NCBI GenBank assembly: GCA_035542575.1
Contig: DATKLE010000035.1
Coordinates: 1-64,000 of the forward strand
Source: JAIQET01 sp035542575
GTDB taxonomy: Bacteria > Acidobacteriota > Terriglobia > Terriglobales > Acidobacteriaceae
Length of the DNA stretch: 64,000 nt
Reading direction: 5' to 3'
Shown here: piece after piece, positions 41,834 through 50,270 of the stretch
Position numbering within the stretch: the first letter of the stretch is position 1
Layout of the letters: the number at the start of each line of letters is the position of its first letter
Made by a program: the position numbers and the translations under genes
The notes under the pieces: generated by a model
The model's database searches: none
Seen by the model: only the letters and a program-made list of their open reading frames with translations
Told to the model about the DNA's origin: nothing

Positions 41834-42425
41834 CGAAGCGCAACGAAGCGGAATTCATACAGTAGCGCAGCCCTGTGGGCGGCGGACCGTCGTCGAACAC
41901 ATGGCCCAGATGCGCGTCGCACAGGGTGCAGGAAACCGCGTCGCGAAGCATGCCGAAGCTCGTGTCTTTTTCCATGCGGACGTTTTCTTTTGCAATCGGC
42001 GCCCAGAAGCTGGGCCAACCCGTGCCCGAGTCGAACTTGGTCTCCGAGCTGAACAGGGCATTGTCGCAGCAGATGCAGCGGTAGAGACCCTTCTCGTGCA
42101 GGTTCCAGTACTTCCCGGAGTAGGCAAGTTCCGTGTCGGCGCGGCGGGTGATGTCAAACGCATTGGCAGACAGCTGCTTGCGCCATTCATCCTCCGTTTT
42201 CACCACCTTGGGAACATGCGCGGTGCGCAACCGCTTGCCATCGTCGGAGAACTGCACGATGGTGACCTCCTGCAGGTTTGTGCTGGAGCTGCTTGCCTCT
42301 ACAAAGCGTGGCTTGCGCCGTGCCCACAGAACTAAGCCGCTGAGCGCCGAAGCCGAGGTGACGAGGAAGACGCGGCGCGTCCAATTCACCGGAGCCGTAT
42401 TCTGATCCAGATTCGAGTCGGACAT
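41820..42425 (-). CDS. msrB: Exported peptide-methionine (R)-S-oxide reductase MsrB
   Basis: Reduces methionine-R-sulfoxide in proteins. 201 aa with an N-terminal Arg-Arg/hydrophobic segment (NWTRRVFLVTSASALSGLVLW), suggesting Tat-like export or anchoring. The catalytic domain has zinc CxxC pairs (YRCICCDNALF and CTLCDAHLGHVF), the KFDSGTGWPSFW motif and the active Cys in RYCMNSASLRF. It lies 12 bases downstream of msrA on the same strand, so the pair forms an operon for repair of envelope proteins. Confidence 0.93.
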   Translation of the reverse strand: MSDSNLDQNTAPVNWTRRVFLVTSASALSGLVLWARRKPRFVEASSSSTNLQEVTIVQFSDDGKRLRTAHVPKVVKTEDEWRKQLSANAFDITRRADTELAYSGKYWNLHEKGLYRCICCDNALFSSETKFDSGTGWPSFWAPIAKENVRMEKDTSFGMLRDAVSCTLCDAHLGHVFDDGPPPTGLRYCMNSASLRFVKRT

Positions 42426-42437
42426 CGTTCCTCGCTG

Positions 42438-43160
42438 CTACTGCTTGGCCGCGTTGGTCTTGGCGGACGGCGGCGCGACGGCCGCAGCCCAGGTTCTGGT
42501 GTACAGGTCGGGCACAAGGTTTCTGAGGTCATCGAGCTTGGGTGCGTCGTTAAAGGAGATGTAGGGATCGTTGGGATGGCGCTTTGCGTAATTCTGGTGA
42601 TGCTCCTCAGCCGCATAAAAGGCCTTCAGCGGAACTACCTGGGTTACGATCGGCTGCCGGTACACTTTCGCGGCGTTGAGTTGCGCGATGTAGGCCTCGG
42701 CAATTTTCTTCTGCTCCTCGCTATTGTAGAAAATCACCGACCGGTACTGCGTTCCCTCGTCCGGCCCTTGCCGATTCAGTTCCGTGGGATCGTGCGCCAC
42801 GTAGAAAAATACCCGCAGCAACTGGCCATAGGTGACCTGCGACGGATCGTAGGTAATCTTCACCGACTCCGCGTGCCCGGTGTTGCCGTCGCTGACCTGA
42901 TCATAGTGGGCAGTGGCGGCCTCGCCCCCTGAGTATCCCGAGGTTGCGCTGATGACCCCTTTCACATGCTGGAAGACCGCCTGCACCCCCCAAAAACAGC
43001 CGCCCGCAATTACAGCGGTCTGCTCGCCTTTGCCGTTGGCCATCGAAGCGTCTACCGCGGGACTCGGAAACGCAGCATTGCCTGCTTGGCAAGCGGCGGA
43101 GGCAGCCAGGAACATAGAGAGAACTAAGGACGCGCGGAAATTGGATCGGAACATAGCCAT
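42438..43160 (-). CDS. msrA: Exported peptide-methionine (S)-S-oxide reductase MsrA
   Basis: Reduces methionine-S-sulfoxide. 240 aa with an N-terminal signal (ASLVLSMFLAASAACQAG; the Cys could be a lipoprotein site, weakly). The active-site Cys lies in GGCFWGVQAVF, followed by GYSGGEAATAHYDQVSDGNTGHAESVKI, VFFYVAHDPTELNRQGPDEGTQYRS and AAEEHHQNYAKRHP, all typical of MsrA. It is the first gene of the msrA-msrB operon. Confidence 0.93.
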   Translation of the reverse strand: MAMFRSNFRASLVLSMFLAASAACQAGNAAFPSPAVDASMANGKGEQTAVIAGGCFWGVQAVFQHVKGVISATSGYSGGEAATAHYDQVSDGNTGHAESVKITYDPSQVTYGQLLRVFFYVAHDPTELNRQGPDEGTQYRSVIFYNSEEQKKIAEAYIAQLNAAKVYRQPIVTQVVPLKAFYAAEEHHQNYAKRHPNDPYISFNDAPKLDDLRNLVPDLYTRTWAAAVAPPSAKTNAAKQ

Positions 43161-43314
43161 CCCCCAATGACGGACATAATAGTACGCGCGTGCTCAGGTT
43201 TTGGATTGTGGAGAACAGTGCTCGTCAAGATCATGAATTGGCCTGAGTTGGGCCCTCTTCCCGGCGACGCATTCCTTAGCGCCGGGGTCAGCGGGACCAG
43301 GGAGGAAAGTGGCA

Positions 43315-43659
43315 TCAGGCGTCGGGCAGATCGGCGAGAGGCTCCGACCAACCCGGGTCGCGGAGATACTCATCGAAGAAGCGAATCAACATAGGGGTTT
43401 GCGGCCCTACGCCGGCAAACAACAACACCGGAGTGTCAGGCTGGAGGCGCTTTATCTCCCGGCGCACGGAGACGCCATCAGCATCCGGCAAGTCGTACTC
43501 CAGCAAGACCCCATCCACCGCTTGCGATAGCAACAGCGTGATGGCCTGCTGCCCACTCTCGGCAGAGATGACGTCGTAACCGGCCCGCTCGAGCAGGTTC
43601 TGTAACACCTGGCGCGGTCCCCGGCGGTTCTCAACACACAAGACTCTGAGGGAATCCAT
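43315..43659 (-). CDS. Stand-alone receiver-domain protein with Glu at the phosphorylation site
   Basis: About 114 aa covering only a CheY-like receiver fold. Key positions are changed: the acidic pair is E10-N11 (LCVENRR), the acceptor Asp is E54 (VLLEYDLPDADG), and the switch Thr/Ser position is A82 (LLFAGVG). A Glu here often mimics the phosphorylated state, so the protein may be constitutively active or a partner-binding module. No kinase gene is adjacent. The internal ATG (MDSLRVLCVE) is preferred. Confidence 0.8.
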   Translation of the reverse strand: MDSLRVLCVENRRGPRQVLQNLLERAGYDVISAESGQQAITLLLSQAVDGVLLEYDLPDADGVSVRREIKRLQPDTPVLLFAGVGPQTPMLIRFFDEYLRDPGWSEPLADLPDA

Positions 43660-43739
43660 CTTCTTCCTCCACAATTTGACGCGGCCGGACGCCCGACCAG
43701 GGCGGCCAGGCGCCGGCCGGAAGCAGGCGGGGCTTGGCC

Positions 43740-44165
43740 TCAGCCCTGGTTCGTTTGCCGGCAGTTCGCCGCTTCGGAGAGCCGGCTGCTGACCGGATAG
43801 AGCAGTTCGTGCCCGGTGGTGTCACCCGGGTAGAACCAGTCCTTGAGCCGCTCGGGATCATTGGCGAACGTCTTTGACAGATCGAGTTCGCTTCGGGAGA
43901 TTTTGTGGCTACGATCGATTGGAATAGTCTCGAAGTAGCCGTAAAACCGGGTTCCGCGGGCATTCCACAAACCGGCGACGGGGCTGCCGCTGGCGCTGAG
44001 TTTGATCTCGTACCTGCCCGCTGCCAACACTCTGCCCGGCACTTCGATGGGGCCGTTGGTGGTGAACTTTACTGCCTGGTTATCCTCGTCTGCTCTGGCG
44101 CGCGGCACAAGTAATGCGCCGAGCAACAAGCAGGCAAACATCACTGCCCATACCTTGTGATTCAT
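43740..44165 (-). CDS. Secreted protein, function unknown
   Basis: About 141 aa with a signal peptide (KVWAVMFACLLLGALLVPRARA). The mature part (AVKFTTNGPIEVPGRVLAAGRYEIKLSASGSPVAGLWN) reads as a small beta sandwich, similar in style to proteins described only as hypothetical in acidobacteria. No active site is seen. The ATG six codons inside the longest frame is preferred because it starts the signal peptide. Confidence 0.65.
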   Translation of the reverse strand: MNHKVWAVMFACLLLGALLVPRARADEDNQAVKFTTNGPIEVPGRVLAAGRYEIKLSASGSPVAGLWNARGTRFYGYFETIPIDRSHKISRSELDLSKTFANDPERLKDWFYPGDTTGHELLYPVSSRLSEAANCRQTNQG

Positions 44166-44323
44166 GATGACGACTCCCTTCAATGCGTCCGCCTGGAACG
44201 GACCATCTCTGTGCTGGAAGCAGGACTGGTTTGGTGTGCCGACTGCTGCCAGCGTCGCAGTTTCGGGAGATCCGGCCCACGCGGAGCGTGGAGGTGGTTC
44301 TCCCGCTGCTGTGCGGCGGCGGA

Positions 44324-44623
44324 CTAGGTCAGAGGCGGAGCGCGCTCATGATCGGTAGGTTCTTGCAGTCTCGCCGGGCCGGAACTCTGTGCCACAAACA
44401 CAAAGGTGCCGACCACAGCCGGGGCGGCGAGAAGCAACACGCCGGTTCGGAGGAGGGCGTCGGGCACATCCGGCGAAGTGGTGGTGGCGAGGAGTACGTT
44501 GGGGCCAGCGTTGGCTACCAGATGGTGGGATTGCGCGACTCGAAGCCCCGTCGTCTCGGTCTCGAAGGCGAACAACGTCAGCACGCAGGCGATGCTCACG
44601 ACCTGGGCCAGCGTTCTTCGCAT
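44324..44623 (-). CDS. Possible small membrane protein, uncertain
   Basis: 99 aa with an N-terminal hydrophobic segment (LAQVVSIACVLTLFAFE) and a second one (TGVLLLAAPAVVGTFVFVAQ). GGAAG lies upstream of the ATG. No family is recognised, and other frames are open on both strands here, so this is the weakest gene call in the window. The 140-base gap before the secreted-protein gene is otherwise empty. Confidence 0.4.
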   Translation of the reverse strand: MRRTLAQVVSIACVLTLFAFETETTGLRVAQSHHLVANAGPNVLLATTTSPDVPDALLRTGVLLLAAPAVVGTFVFVAQSSGPARLQEPTDHERAPPLT

Positions 44624-44780
44624 GGAACTTCCGCTCGCTTGGTTGGATGAGAGGGCCGGTGCCGGGGTTGCTAGCGCGGCTCACCGCTCCGGGAGCGGGC
44701 GCGACCGACGGTTGCGCTGGCATTGCCGGTTTCAGTAGGCTAATGCTTCGCCGTCATCGGGTTTGGCAGAGGAGGGCTTC

Positions 44781-45266
44781 ATGAAGGGGAGTGCGAAGGT
44801 TATCAAAGAACTCAACGCGGCGCTGAGCTCGGAGCTGAGCGCCATCGTGCAGTACATGGTGCAGTCGGAGATGCACAACAACTGGGGTTATGAAGGGCTG
44901 GGTGCCGTGACCAAGAAGCGGGCGATTGAGGAGATGCGCCACGCCGAAGGCCTGATCGAGCGCATCATCTTTCTGGATGCCACACCAGAGGTGGAAGTGG
45001 GGCTCAAGCCGCGGATCGGCAAAGATGTAAGAGCGCACCTCGAAACCGACCTGGCAGACGAACTGGACGCGATCAAGCAGTACAACGCCGCCGTGGCACT
45101 GTGCGTGAAGGAGGGCGACAACGGCACCCGCGAACTGTTTGAGGGAATGATTGAGGACGAAGAGAGGCACTCGCTTTATCTGGAGAGCCAGTTGCAGGCC
45201 ATTCGCGACACCGGCATCGAAAACTATCTGGCCACCCAGATGGAGGCAAAAGGGGAAGGCAAATAG
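44781..45266 (+). CDS. bfr: Bacterioferritin
   Basis: Iron-storage protein that forms a hollow 24-mer and oxidises Fe2+. The 161-aa frame begins MKGSAKVIKELN, and with this start the ferroxidase ligands fall on the usual numbers: E18, Y25, E51, H54, E94, E127, H130, with M52 as haem ligand. This fixes the start; the upstream in-frame codon at 44763 would shift them. GAGGAGG precedes the ATG. No bacterioferritin-associated ferredoxin gene is adjacent. Likely iron and oxidative-stress control is inferred only. Confidence 0.96.
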   Translation: MKGSAKVIKELNAALSSELSAIVQYMVQSEMHNNWGYEGLGAVTKKRAIEEMRHAEGLIERIIFLDATPEVEVGLKPRIGKDVRAHLETDLADELDAIKQYNAAVALCVKEGDNGTRELFEGMIEDEERHSLYLESQLQAIRDTGIENYLATQMEAKGEGK

Positions 45267-45355
45267 GGTACCGGAGGGCGGGGGACCCATCGACACAGAC
45301 TGCCTGGGTGGTGCGGAACGGTATCCCAGAGCAAGCGCGCGGTGGTGCGTTGATT

Positions 45356-46021
45356 CTAGTGCGCGGCGGGCAACAGATATGGAACTTGATCTGCGTCCGG
45401 AAGCTGCGCTTCGGCCCAGAGGCGAGCGGGCTGCAGGACGCCTTTGGTAGTTACTCGGCTGACCTTGGCGATCTCACGGGCAATTTTGAGCACTTCCTCG
45501 CGGGTGCAGGGGAGATCGTCGCTACACATCACGGAACTGAGCGACAAGGCAAGGTGAAGCGCGTCTTCCTGGCGGTCGAAATAGAGCACCACCTCACTGG
45601 GCACGGCAGGAGGCAGCGCGATTTCGACATCTGACCGCGGTCTCGGATCCAATGCCAGCGGTTCTTCCCTCGACACTATTCTGCCCAGGAGGCGCTGCAG
45701 ATCGGCGTCCAGCATGTGGCGGTCGTGGTCTGGCAGTTCGGTAAAGCGGAAGGGTTGGAGGCACCCCTGTGTGGCCCACATGGGGAAGATGGTTTGAGCC
45801 CGAGCGCGCACCGTGGTGGAGCCGAGGTGGAACATGATCTCGATCGCGACCTGCTCCTCCAAAGGTTCCGGCAGGTGCAAGAGTCCGCCGGTGATGGACA
45901 GCTGATGCAAGCGGGCTTGCACCTGACGGCAATTCTCCAGCCGGAGCAAGGCCAGCACTGAGCCGGCCAGCTTAACCCGCGGGGCGCGGGGTCGGGAATA
46001 CAGTTGGGGGGAAAGGGCCAT
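45356..46021 (-). CDS. PilZ-domain protein
   Basis: About 221 aa. The N-terminal 110 residues carry a PilZ-like pattern (SRPRAPRVKLAGSVLALLRL, ARLHQLSITGGLLHLPEPL, then FRFTELPDHDRHMLDADLQRLLG), so cyclic di-GMP binding is possible. The C-terminal half (ALHLALSLSSVMCSDDLPCTREEVLKIAREIAKVSRV) is helical and unrecognised. The ATG at MALSPQLYS is preferred to a further upstream frame of 47 codons. Confidence 0.65.
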   Translation of the reverse strand: MALSPQLYSRPRAPRVKLAGSVLALLRLENCRQVQARLHQLSITGGLLHLPEPLEEQVAIEIMFHLGSTTVRARAQTIFPMWATQGCLQPFRFTELPDHDRHMLDADLQRLLGRIVSREEPLALDPRPRSDVEIALPPAVPSEVVLYFDRQEDALHLALSLSSVMCSDDLPCTREEVLKIAREIAKVSRVTTKGVLQPARLWAEAQLPDADQVPYLLPAAH

Positions 46022-46219
46022 CTCGAATACGACTATGCCACGCGGTAACCTGCGGCCGAAAATTACCAAGGAACCGGTAACTGGAGTCCGGAAGGCGGTG
46101 TCCCCGGTCGAGATTGATAATGGCCGATGGGACATGTCCGAGTGAGGCATAGGTAGTGGCACATTGATGCCGGTCCGCTAAATGCCATAATCTTCTGGCC
46201 GTTGCAATGTGGGAAAGAT

Positions 46220-46780
46220 ATGGGCAACCGCACACCCATCTGCATGGCCCTTGCCGGCAACTGCGCACTGGCGGCTGCCGTGTATGCCCTTTTCGGATGG
46301 AATGTAGCAGGAGCCCATGCGGCCGCGCGTTACACGGCGCGCTTTTCCCTGATCTGGTTCACGGTAGGATTTGCCGCGCCCGGGCTGAGACGCATCGTGC
46401 GCAGCTTACCTGACGAAACCAGACTGGTCCAATCCTTCTTCGCTGCCCACCTGGTGCACTTCGCCACCGTCGGCTTGCTGCTCGCGATGTTCGAGCGCGG
46501 GCGTGTGGTGCAGAACCCGATTGCGGTGGGCGCAACCGTGCTCATCGGTGCGAGCGCAGTGATCGCTACCGGCCTTACGGCCATGCCACGAGCTTCCCGC
46601 CTCTACGTCGGCATCCACGGCGTCGCGCTCTACACCGTGTTCCTCATCTTCTTCATTGCTTACGCAAGGCACCCGATCAAGCCGATGAGGCTGCTGGCGG
46701 TGGCTCTGGGAATTGCCTTGCTGCTCCGCCTGACCAGCCACCTGACCCTGTATTCCGCCCGGGCCGGGACTGCCTCCTAG
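46220..46780 (+). CDS. Multi-pass membrane protein, function unknown
   Basis: About 186 aa with five or six hydrophobic helices (e.g. ALAGNCALAAAVYALFGW, LIWFTVGFAAPGL, HLVHFATVGLLLAMF, VALYTVFLIFFIAYA, LLAVALGIALLLRLTSH). His residues inside or near helices (FAAHLVHFA, LTSHLTLY) recall ferric-reductase-like or haem-binding membrane proteins, but this is only a similarity of layout. GGGAAAG lies before the ATG. It is followed closely by the kynureninase-like gene. Confidence 0.65.
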   Translation: MGNRTPICMALAGNCALAAAVYALFGWNVAGAHAAARYTARFSLIWFTVGFAAPGLRRIVRSLPDETRLVQSFFAAHLVHFATVGLLLAMFERGRVVQNPIAVGATVLIGASAVIATGLTAMPRASRLYVGIHGVALYTVFLIFFIAYARHPIKPMRLLAVALGIALLLRLTSHLTLYSARAGTAS

Positions 46781-46808
46781 GCGGGCTTTGAAGGTGCGTC
46801 GCAGTACA

Positions 46809-47984
46809 ATGTTGCACATGACCGACGATCTGCTCCGCTACCGTTCCCAGTTCCCCATCCTCGAGCGAACTACGTATCTGATCAGCAACTCGCTGGGCGC
46901 GATGCCCCGCGGCGTGTACGACGCCTTGAAGGGCTACGCCGATACGTGGGCGACGCGCGGCATACGGGCTTGGGAGGAGCGCTGGTGGATGCTGGCCGTC
47001 GAGGTCGGTGATCAGATTGGCGCGCTGATGAAGGCGCCTCAAGGTTCGGTCTCCACCCACCAGAATGTGACCACCTGCCAGCAGGTGGTGGCGTCGTGCT
47101 TCGATCTCTCCGGCAAGCGCAACAAAGTCGTGTACAGCGACATGAATTTCCCGTCCGTCATGTATTTCTGGCAGGCGCAGCAAGCCAACGGGGCGCGCGT
47201 CCACATGGTGAAGACCGAGGATGGGATCACTGTGCCCACCGAGCGGTTGCTCGACGCAATTGACGAGCAGACGCTGCTGGTGCCCATCTCACACGTGATT
47301 TTCCGCAGCGCCTACATCAACGACGCCAAAGCGATCATCGAGAAGGCCCACAAGGTTGGGGCGCACGTGGTGCTGGACACGTTTCAGTCCTTGGGCACGG
47401 TGCCGGTGGACGTGACCGCACTGAACACGGATTTCGCCTGCGGCGGAGTGCTGAAGTGGCTGTGCGGCGGGCCGGGCGTGGCCTACTTGTATGTGCGTCC
47501 CGACCTGGGGAAGAAGCTGCAACCCAAGTTTACCGGCTGGTTTGCACACCAGAATCCATTCGGATTCGAAGTGGGCCCGATCCGTTACACCGATCCCCCG
47601 TTCCGCTTCATGAACGGCACCTCGCATATCCCGGCGCTGGAGGCGGCCGGGCCCGGCCTCAAGATCATCACTGAAGTTGGCGTAGAAAGAATTCGCGAGA
47701 AGTCGAAGCGGCAGACCACGAAGCTGATTGCCCTAGCGGAGAAGCACGGCTGGCGCGTCAATACGCCCCGCGACCCGGAGAAACGTGGAGGCACTGTCTC
47801 GATTGACATGCCCGATGCGCCGGAGGTCTGCCGTGAGCTTCTCGCCCGCGACATCCTTGTGGACTATCGCCCCAAGGCCGGGGTCCGCATGTCGCCGCAT
47901 TTCTACAACACGGACGAAGAGTTGGAGACGGCCATCACGGCAGTGGAAGAAATCCTGAAGGAGCGCGCCGTCGCAACGCGCTAG
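46809..47984 (+). CDS. Kynureninase-like class V aminotransferase-fold enzyme
   Basis: PLP enzyme, about 391 aa. SLGAMPRGVYDALKGYADTW and WWMLAVEVGDQIGALM match the kynureninase side of the class V family. The PLP lysine is in GGVLKWLCGGPG, preceded by HVVLDTFQSLGTVPVDVTALNTDF. Kynureninase cleaves kynurenine to anthranilate and alanine; related lyases act on other substrates. It lies 24 kb from the tryptophanase gene, so tryptophan-degrading capacity is plausible but unlinked. The ATG at MLHMTDD is used; MTDD three codons on is also possible. Confidence 0.8.
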   Translation: MLHMTDDLLRYRSQFPILERTTYLISNSLGAMPRGVYDALKGYADTWATRGIRAWEERWWMLAVEVGDQIGALMKAPQGSVSTHQNVTTCQQVVASCFDLSGKRNKVVYSDMNFPSVMYFWQAQQANGARVHMVKTEDGITVPTERLLDAIDEQTLLVPISHVIFRSAYINDAKAIIEKAHKVGAHVVLDTFQSLGTVPVDVTALNTDFACGGVLKWLCGGPGVAYLYVRPDLGKKLQPKFTGWFAHQNPFGFEVGPIRYTDPPFRFMNGTSHIPALEAAGPGLKIITEVGVERIREKSKRQTTKLIALAEKHGWRVNTPRDPEKRGGTVSIDMPDAPEVCRELLARDILVDYRPKAGVRMSPHFYNTDEELETAITAVEEILKERAVATR

Positions 47985-48010
47985 GTACTCGTCCAGACGG
48001 CAGAAAAAGG

Positions 48011-48143
48011 GGCGTCATCCTGAGCCGCCGTCAAGGTGGCGAAGGATCTTGCGTGTACCATCACTCAGCTCGCCTTGAGCACTGTGCCGCTGCACGCACG
48101 ATCCCTCCCCCAGCTGAAAAACGCCGGGGTTCGGGATGACGCC
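48011..48143. repeat. Dispersed palindromic intergenic repeat, full copy
   Basis: GGCGTCATCCTGAGCCGCCG ... GAAGGATCTTGCG and, after about 45 bases, GATCCCTCCCCCAGCTGAA ... TTCGGGATGACGCC. With the next entry it fills the 380-base gap between the kynureninase-like and GIDE genes; no gene is seen in the rest. Confidence 0.75.
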
Positions 48144-48175
48144 GCGCGTTGGTTCATGCCAATCCTACAGATTGG

Positions 48176-48210
48176 CGTCATCCTGAGCGAGGCGAAGGAT
48201 CCTGCGTGAA
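48176..48210. repeat. Dispersed intergenic repeat, half copy
   Basis: GGCGTCATCCTGAGCGAGGC through GGATCCTGCGTG is a second left arm 33 bases after the full copy. Confidence 0.65.
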
Positions 48211-48364
48211 GAGGCAAACCCTATCCCGCGACGCGCCCTATCCGGGCGAGCCTGCGTTACCGAAGTAAGCCGAACCCGCACTTTTCCGCTGCAAACCGCC
48301 CTTCCTCTCGTCTACCCTCGCTGCGACGCCTCTTGTTTGCGTTTTGGCAGGGGTGTGGACCGAC

Positions 48365-49534
48365 ATGATCCTGTGCCTGGCAATCCTGCGATCGAGCAGC
48401 AGCGACTTGCCGATCTATTCCACGATCGGCGCCGCCGCCGGCGTGTATCTCTTCTACCGTGGTTTCCGCCTGTTGCAGCGCAAGCGCCTGATCATGGACA
48501 CGCCATCGTCGAAGATTCGTAGCGCGTCCATGGGCCTGGTCGAACTCAATGGCCTGGCGACCGGCCCTCACACCATGACGGCGCCCATCACCCAGGTGCC
48601 CTGCTACTACTCCCGCAGCATGGCATGGCAGTGGCAGCAGCGGGGCAAGAGCAGCGAGTGGGTGAAGGTGGCGGATGAGAGCCTGCACCTGCCGTTCTAT
48701 CTGGATGACAACACCGGGCGCGTGCTGGTCGATCCGCAGGGCGCGGAGATGGAGATCCATCGCGACTTCCACCAGGAGTATGGCACCTCTCTTTTCTCCA
48801 CCACTTCCGACGTGCCGCAGAATATTTTCAACTTCCTGGCGCGCCACGGCGTCTCCACCGACAAGAAGCTCAAGATCGAGGAGTACTGCATCAAGCCCAA
48901 GAACGCGCTGTTCATCCTAGGCACGCTGGCGGAGAACCCTGGCCTGGAGGTGAGCGCCACGCCAGTGCGCACGGAATCCAGCCATCAACTCAAATTCAGT
49001 CTCAATGTGCCGAACTTCATGGCCGGCACACTGGCGAAGGGCCTAGAGTCCACACCTGGCATTACAGTCAACCGGACCGTCGTTGTCAGAAGTGTGAAGA
49101 ACGGCGTGTCGCAGGAAGTCACCCGGTTCACGAACAACGCCAAGCCGGGAAGTACTGACGATCTCGCCGAGCAAGCCAAAATTGCCGAAGCCCTGACCAA
49201 AGCCGGAATCACCAGCCCCGCTGCCTGGGCGGCAGCAGGAATTACTGGTCCCATTCCGGCTGCTACTGTCTCGAGCCTCGGCACTGTCCCGGCGCAGATT
49301 TCGACGGGCGCCGGAGCAGCCGCCGCAGCCGCCCCGGCGCAAGAGGGCTTCGACCTGCACCCGTCAGTCGTCCTGATGAAGGGCACGCACAATCCCGCGT
49401 TCTTTATCTCGTGGAAAAGCCAGAAAGAGGTCGTGCAATCGCTGGGCTGGAAGTCTTTCGCCATGATCTGGGGTGGGCCTGCGCTCACCCTGCTGTGTGT
49501 CTACATTCTGGCCGCGCACTTTGGCTGGATGTAA
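48365..49534 (+). CDS. GIDE-domain membrane protein (E3-ligase-like family)
   Basis: About 389 aa. N-terminal membrane helix (STIGAAAGVYLFYRGFRLL), then a GIDE-like domain (ASMGLVELNGLATGPHTMTAPITQVPCYYSRSMAW ... FYLDDNTGRVLVDPQGAEMEI), a Ala/Gly-rich middle part and a C-terminal membrane helix (SFAMIWGGPALTLLCVYILAA). The GIDE fold is known from mitochondrial MUL1-type proteins; bacterial members lack the RING finger and have unknown roles. lemA copy 2 starts 12 bases after its stop, a common pairing. The ATG used is the first giving a continuous membrane helix. Confidence 0.78.
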   Translation: MILCLAILRSSSSDLPIYSTIGAAAGVYLFYRGFRLLQRKRLIMDTPSSKIRSASMGLVELNGLATGPHTMTAPITQVPCYYSRSMAWQWQQRGKSSEWVKVADESLHLPFYLDDNTGRVLVDPQGAEMEIHRDFHQEYGTSLFSTTSDVPQNIFNFLARHGVSTDKKLKIEEYCIKPKNALFILGTLAENPGLEVSATPVRTESSHQLKFSLNVPNFMAGTLAKGLESTPGITVNRTVVVRSVKNGVSQEVTRFTNNAKPGSTDDLAEQAKIAEALTKAGITSPAAWAAAGITGPIPAATVSSLGTVPAQISTGAGAAAAAAPAQEGFDLHPSVVLMKGTHNPAFFISWKSQKEVVQSLGWKSFAMIWGGPALTLLCVYILAAHFGWM

Positions 49535-49546
49535 CGGAGAACTTGC

Positions 49547-50116
49547 ATGAACACTGTTATCCTGCTGGCGTTCGGGTTCGCCATCGCCGGCGCGCTGTGG
49601 TACTTCGTCACCATCTACAACAGCATCATCGCGCTCAAGAATGACATCGACAAAGCCTGGGCCAACATTGACATCATGCTCAAGCAGCGGCACGACGAAC
49701 TTCCCAAGCTGCTGGACGTGTGCAAGGGCTACATGGATTATGAGCGGGACACGCTGCAGAAGGTCACGCAGGCACGCAGCCAGTATCAGCAGGCGGTGAC
49801 GATCGACCAGAAGGCGCAGGCGGACCAGAGCATGACGTCGGCGCTGCGCGGTTTTTTCGCCGTGGCCGAGAACTATCCCGACCTCAAAGCCAACAACAAC
49901 TTCATGCAGCTGCAGAAGCGCATCACCGAACTGGAGAGCCAGATCGCCGACCGCCGCGAGTTCTACAACGACTCGGTCAACAGCTTCAACATCCGCATTC
50001 AGCAGATGCCGGACACGTTCGTCGCCAGCTTCATGAACGTGCAGCCACGGCCTATGTTCAAGGTGGAGGAGGCGGACAAGGCGGATGTGAAGATGGCGTT
50101 TGGAGCAAAAGCCTAG
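49547..50116 (+). CDS. LemA family protein (copy 2)
   Basis: A 189-aa LemA protein: N-terminal helix (LLAFGFAIAGALWYFVTIYNSI), then KNDIDKAWANIDIMLKQRHDELPKLLDVCKGYMDYE, NYPDLKANNNFMQLQKRI and RREFYNDSVNSFNIRIQQMPDTF. It follows the GIDE gene and probably forms a two-gene envelope module with it. Its pattern is like the copy at 15187, but the sequence is clearly different, so the two modules look separately maintained rather than recently duplicated. Confidence 0.92.
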   Translation: MNTVILLAFGFAIAGALWYFVTIYNSIIALKNDIDKAWANIDIMLKQRHDELPKLLDVCKGYMDYERDTLQKVTQARSQYQQAVTIDQKAQADQSMTSALRGFFAVAENYPDLKANNNFMQLQKRITELESQIADRREFYNDSVNSFNIRIQQMPDTFVASFMNVQPRPMFKVEEADKADVKMAFGAKA

Positions 50117-50270
50117 TGACCAGTTGCGGGTCGCGAGTTGCAGAGCAAGACCGAGCCCTGGGACCTTGACTCTACAACTTGAAACTCGCAAGTCCTGATG
50201 CACCAAGCTTGTCACCGCAGGGCACGCCCGGGCCTCCCGAGCCATGCACTCCGTCCAGTAGAATGGCACC

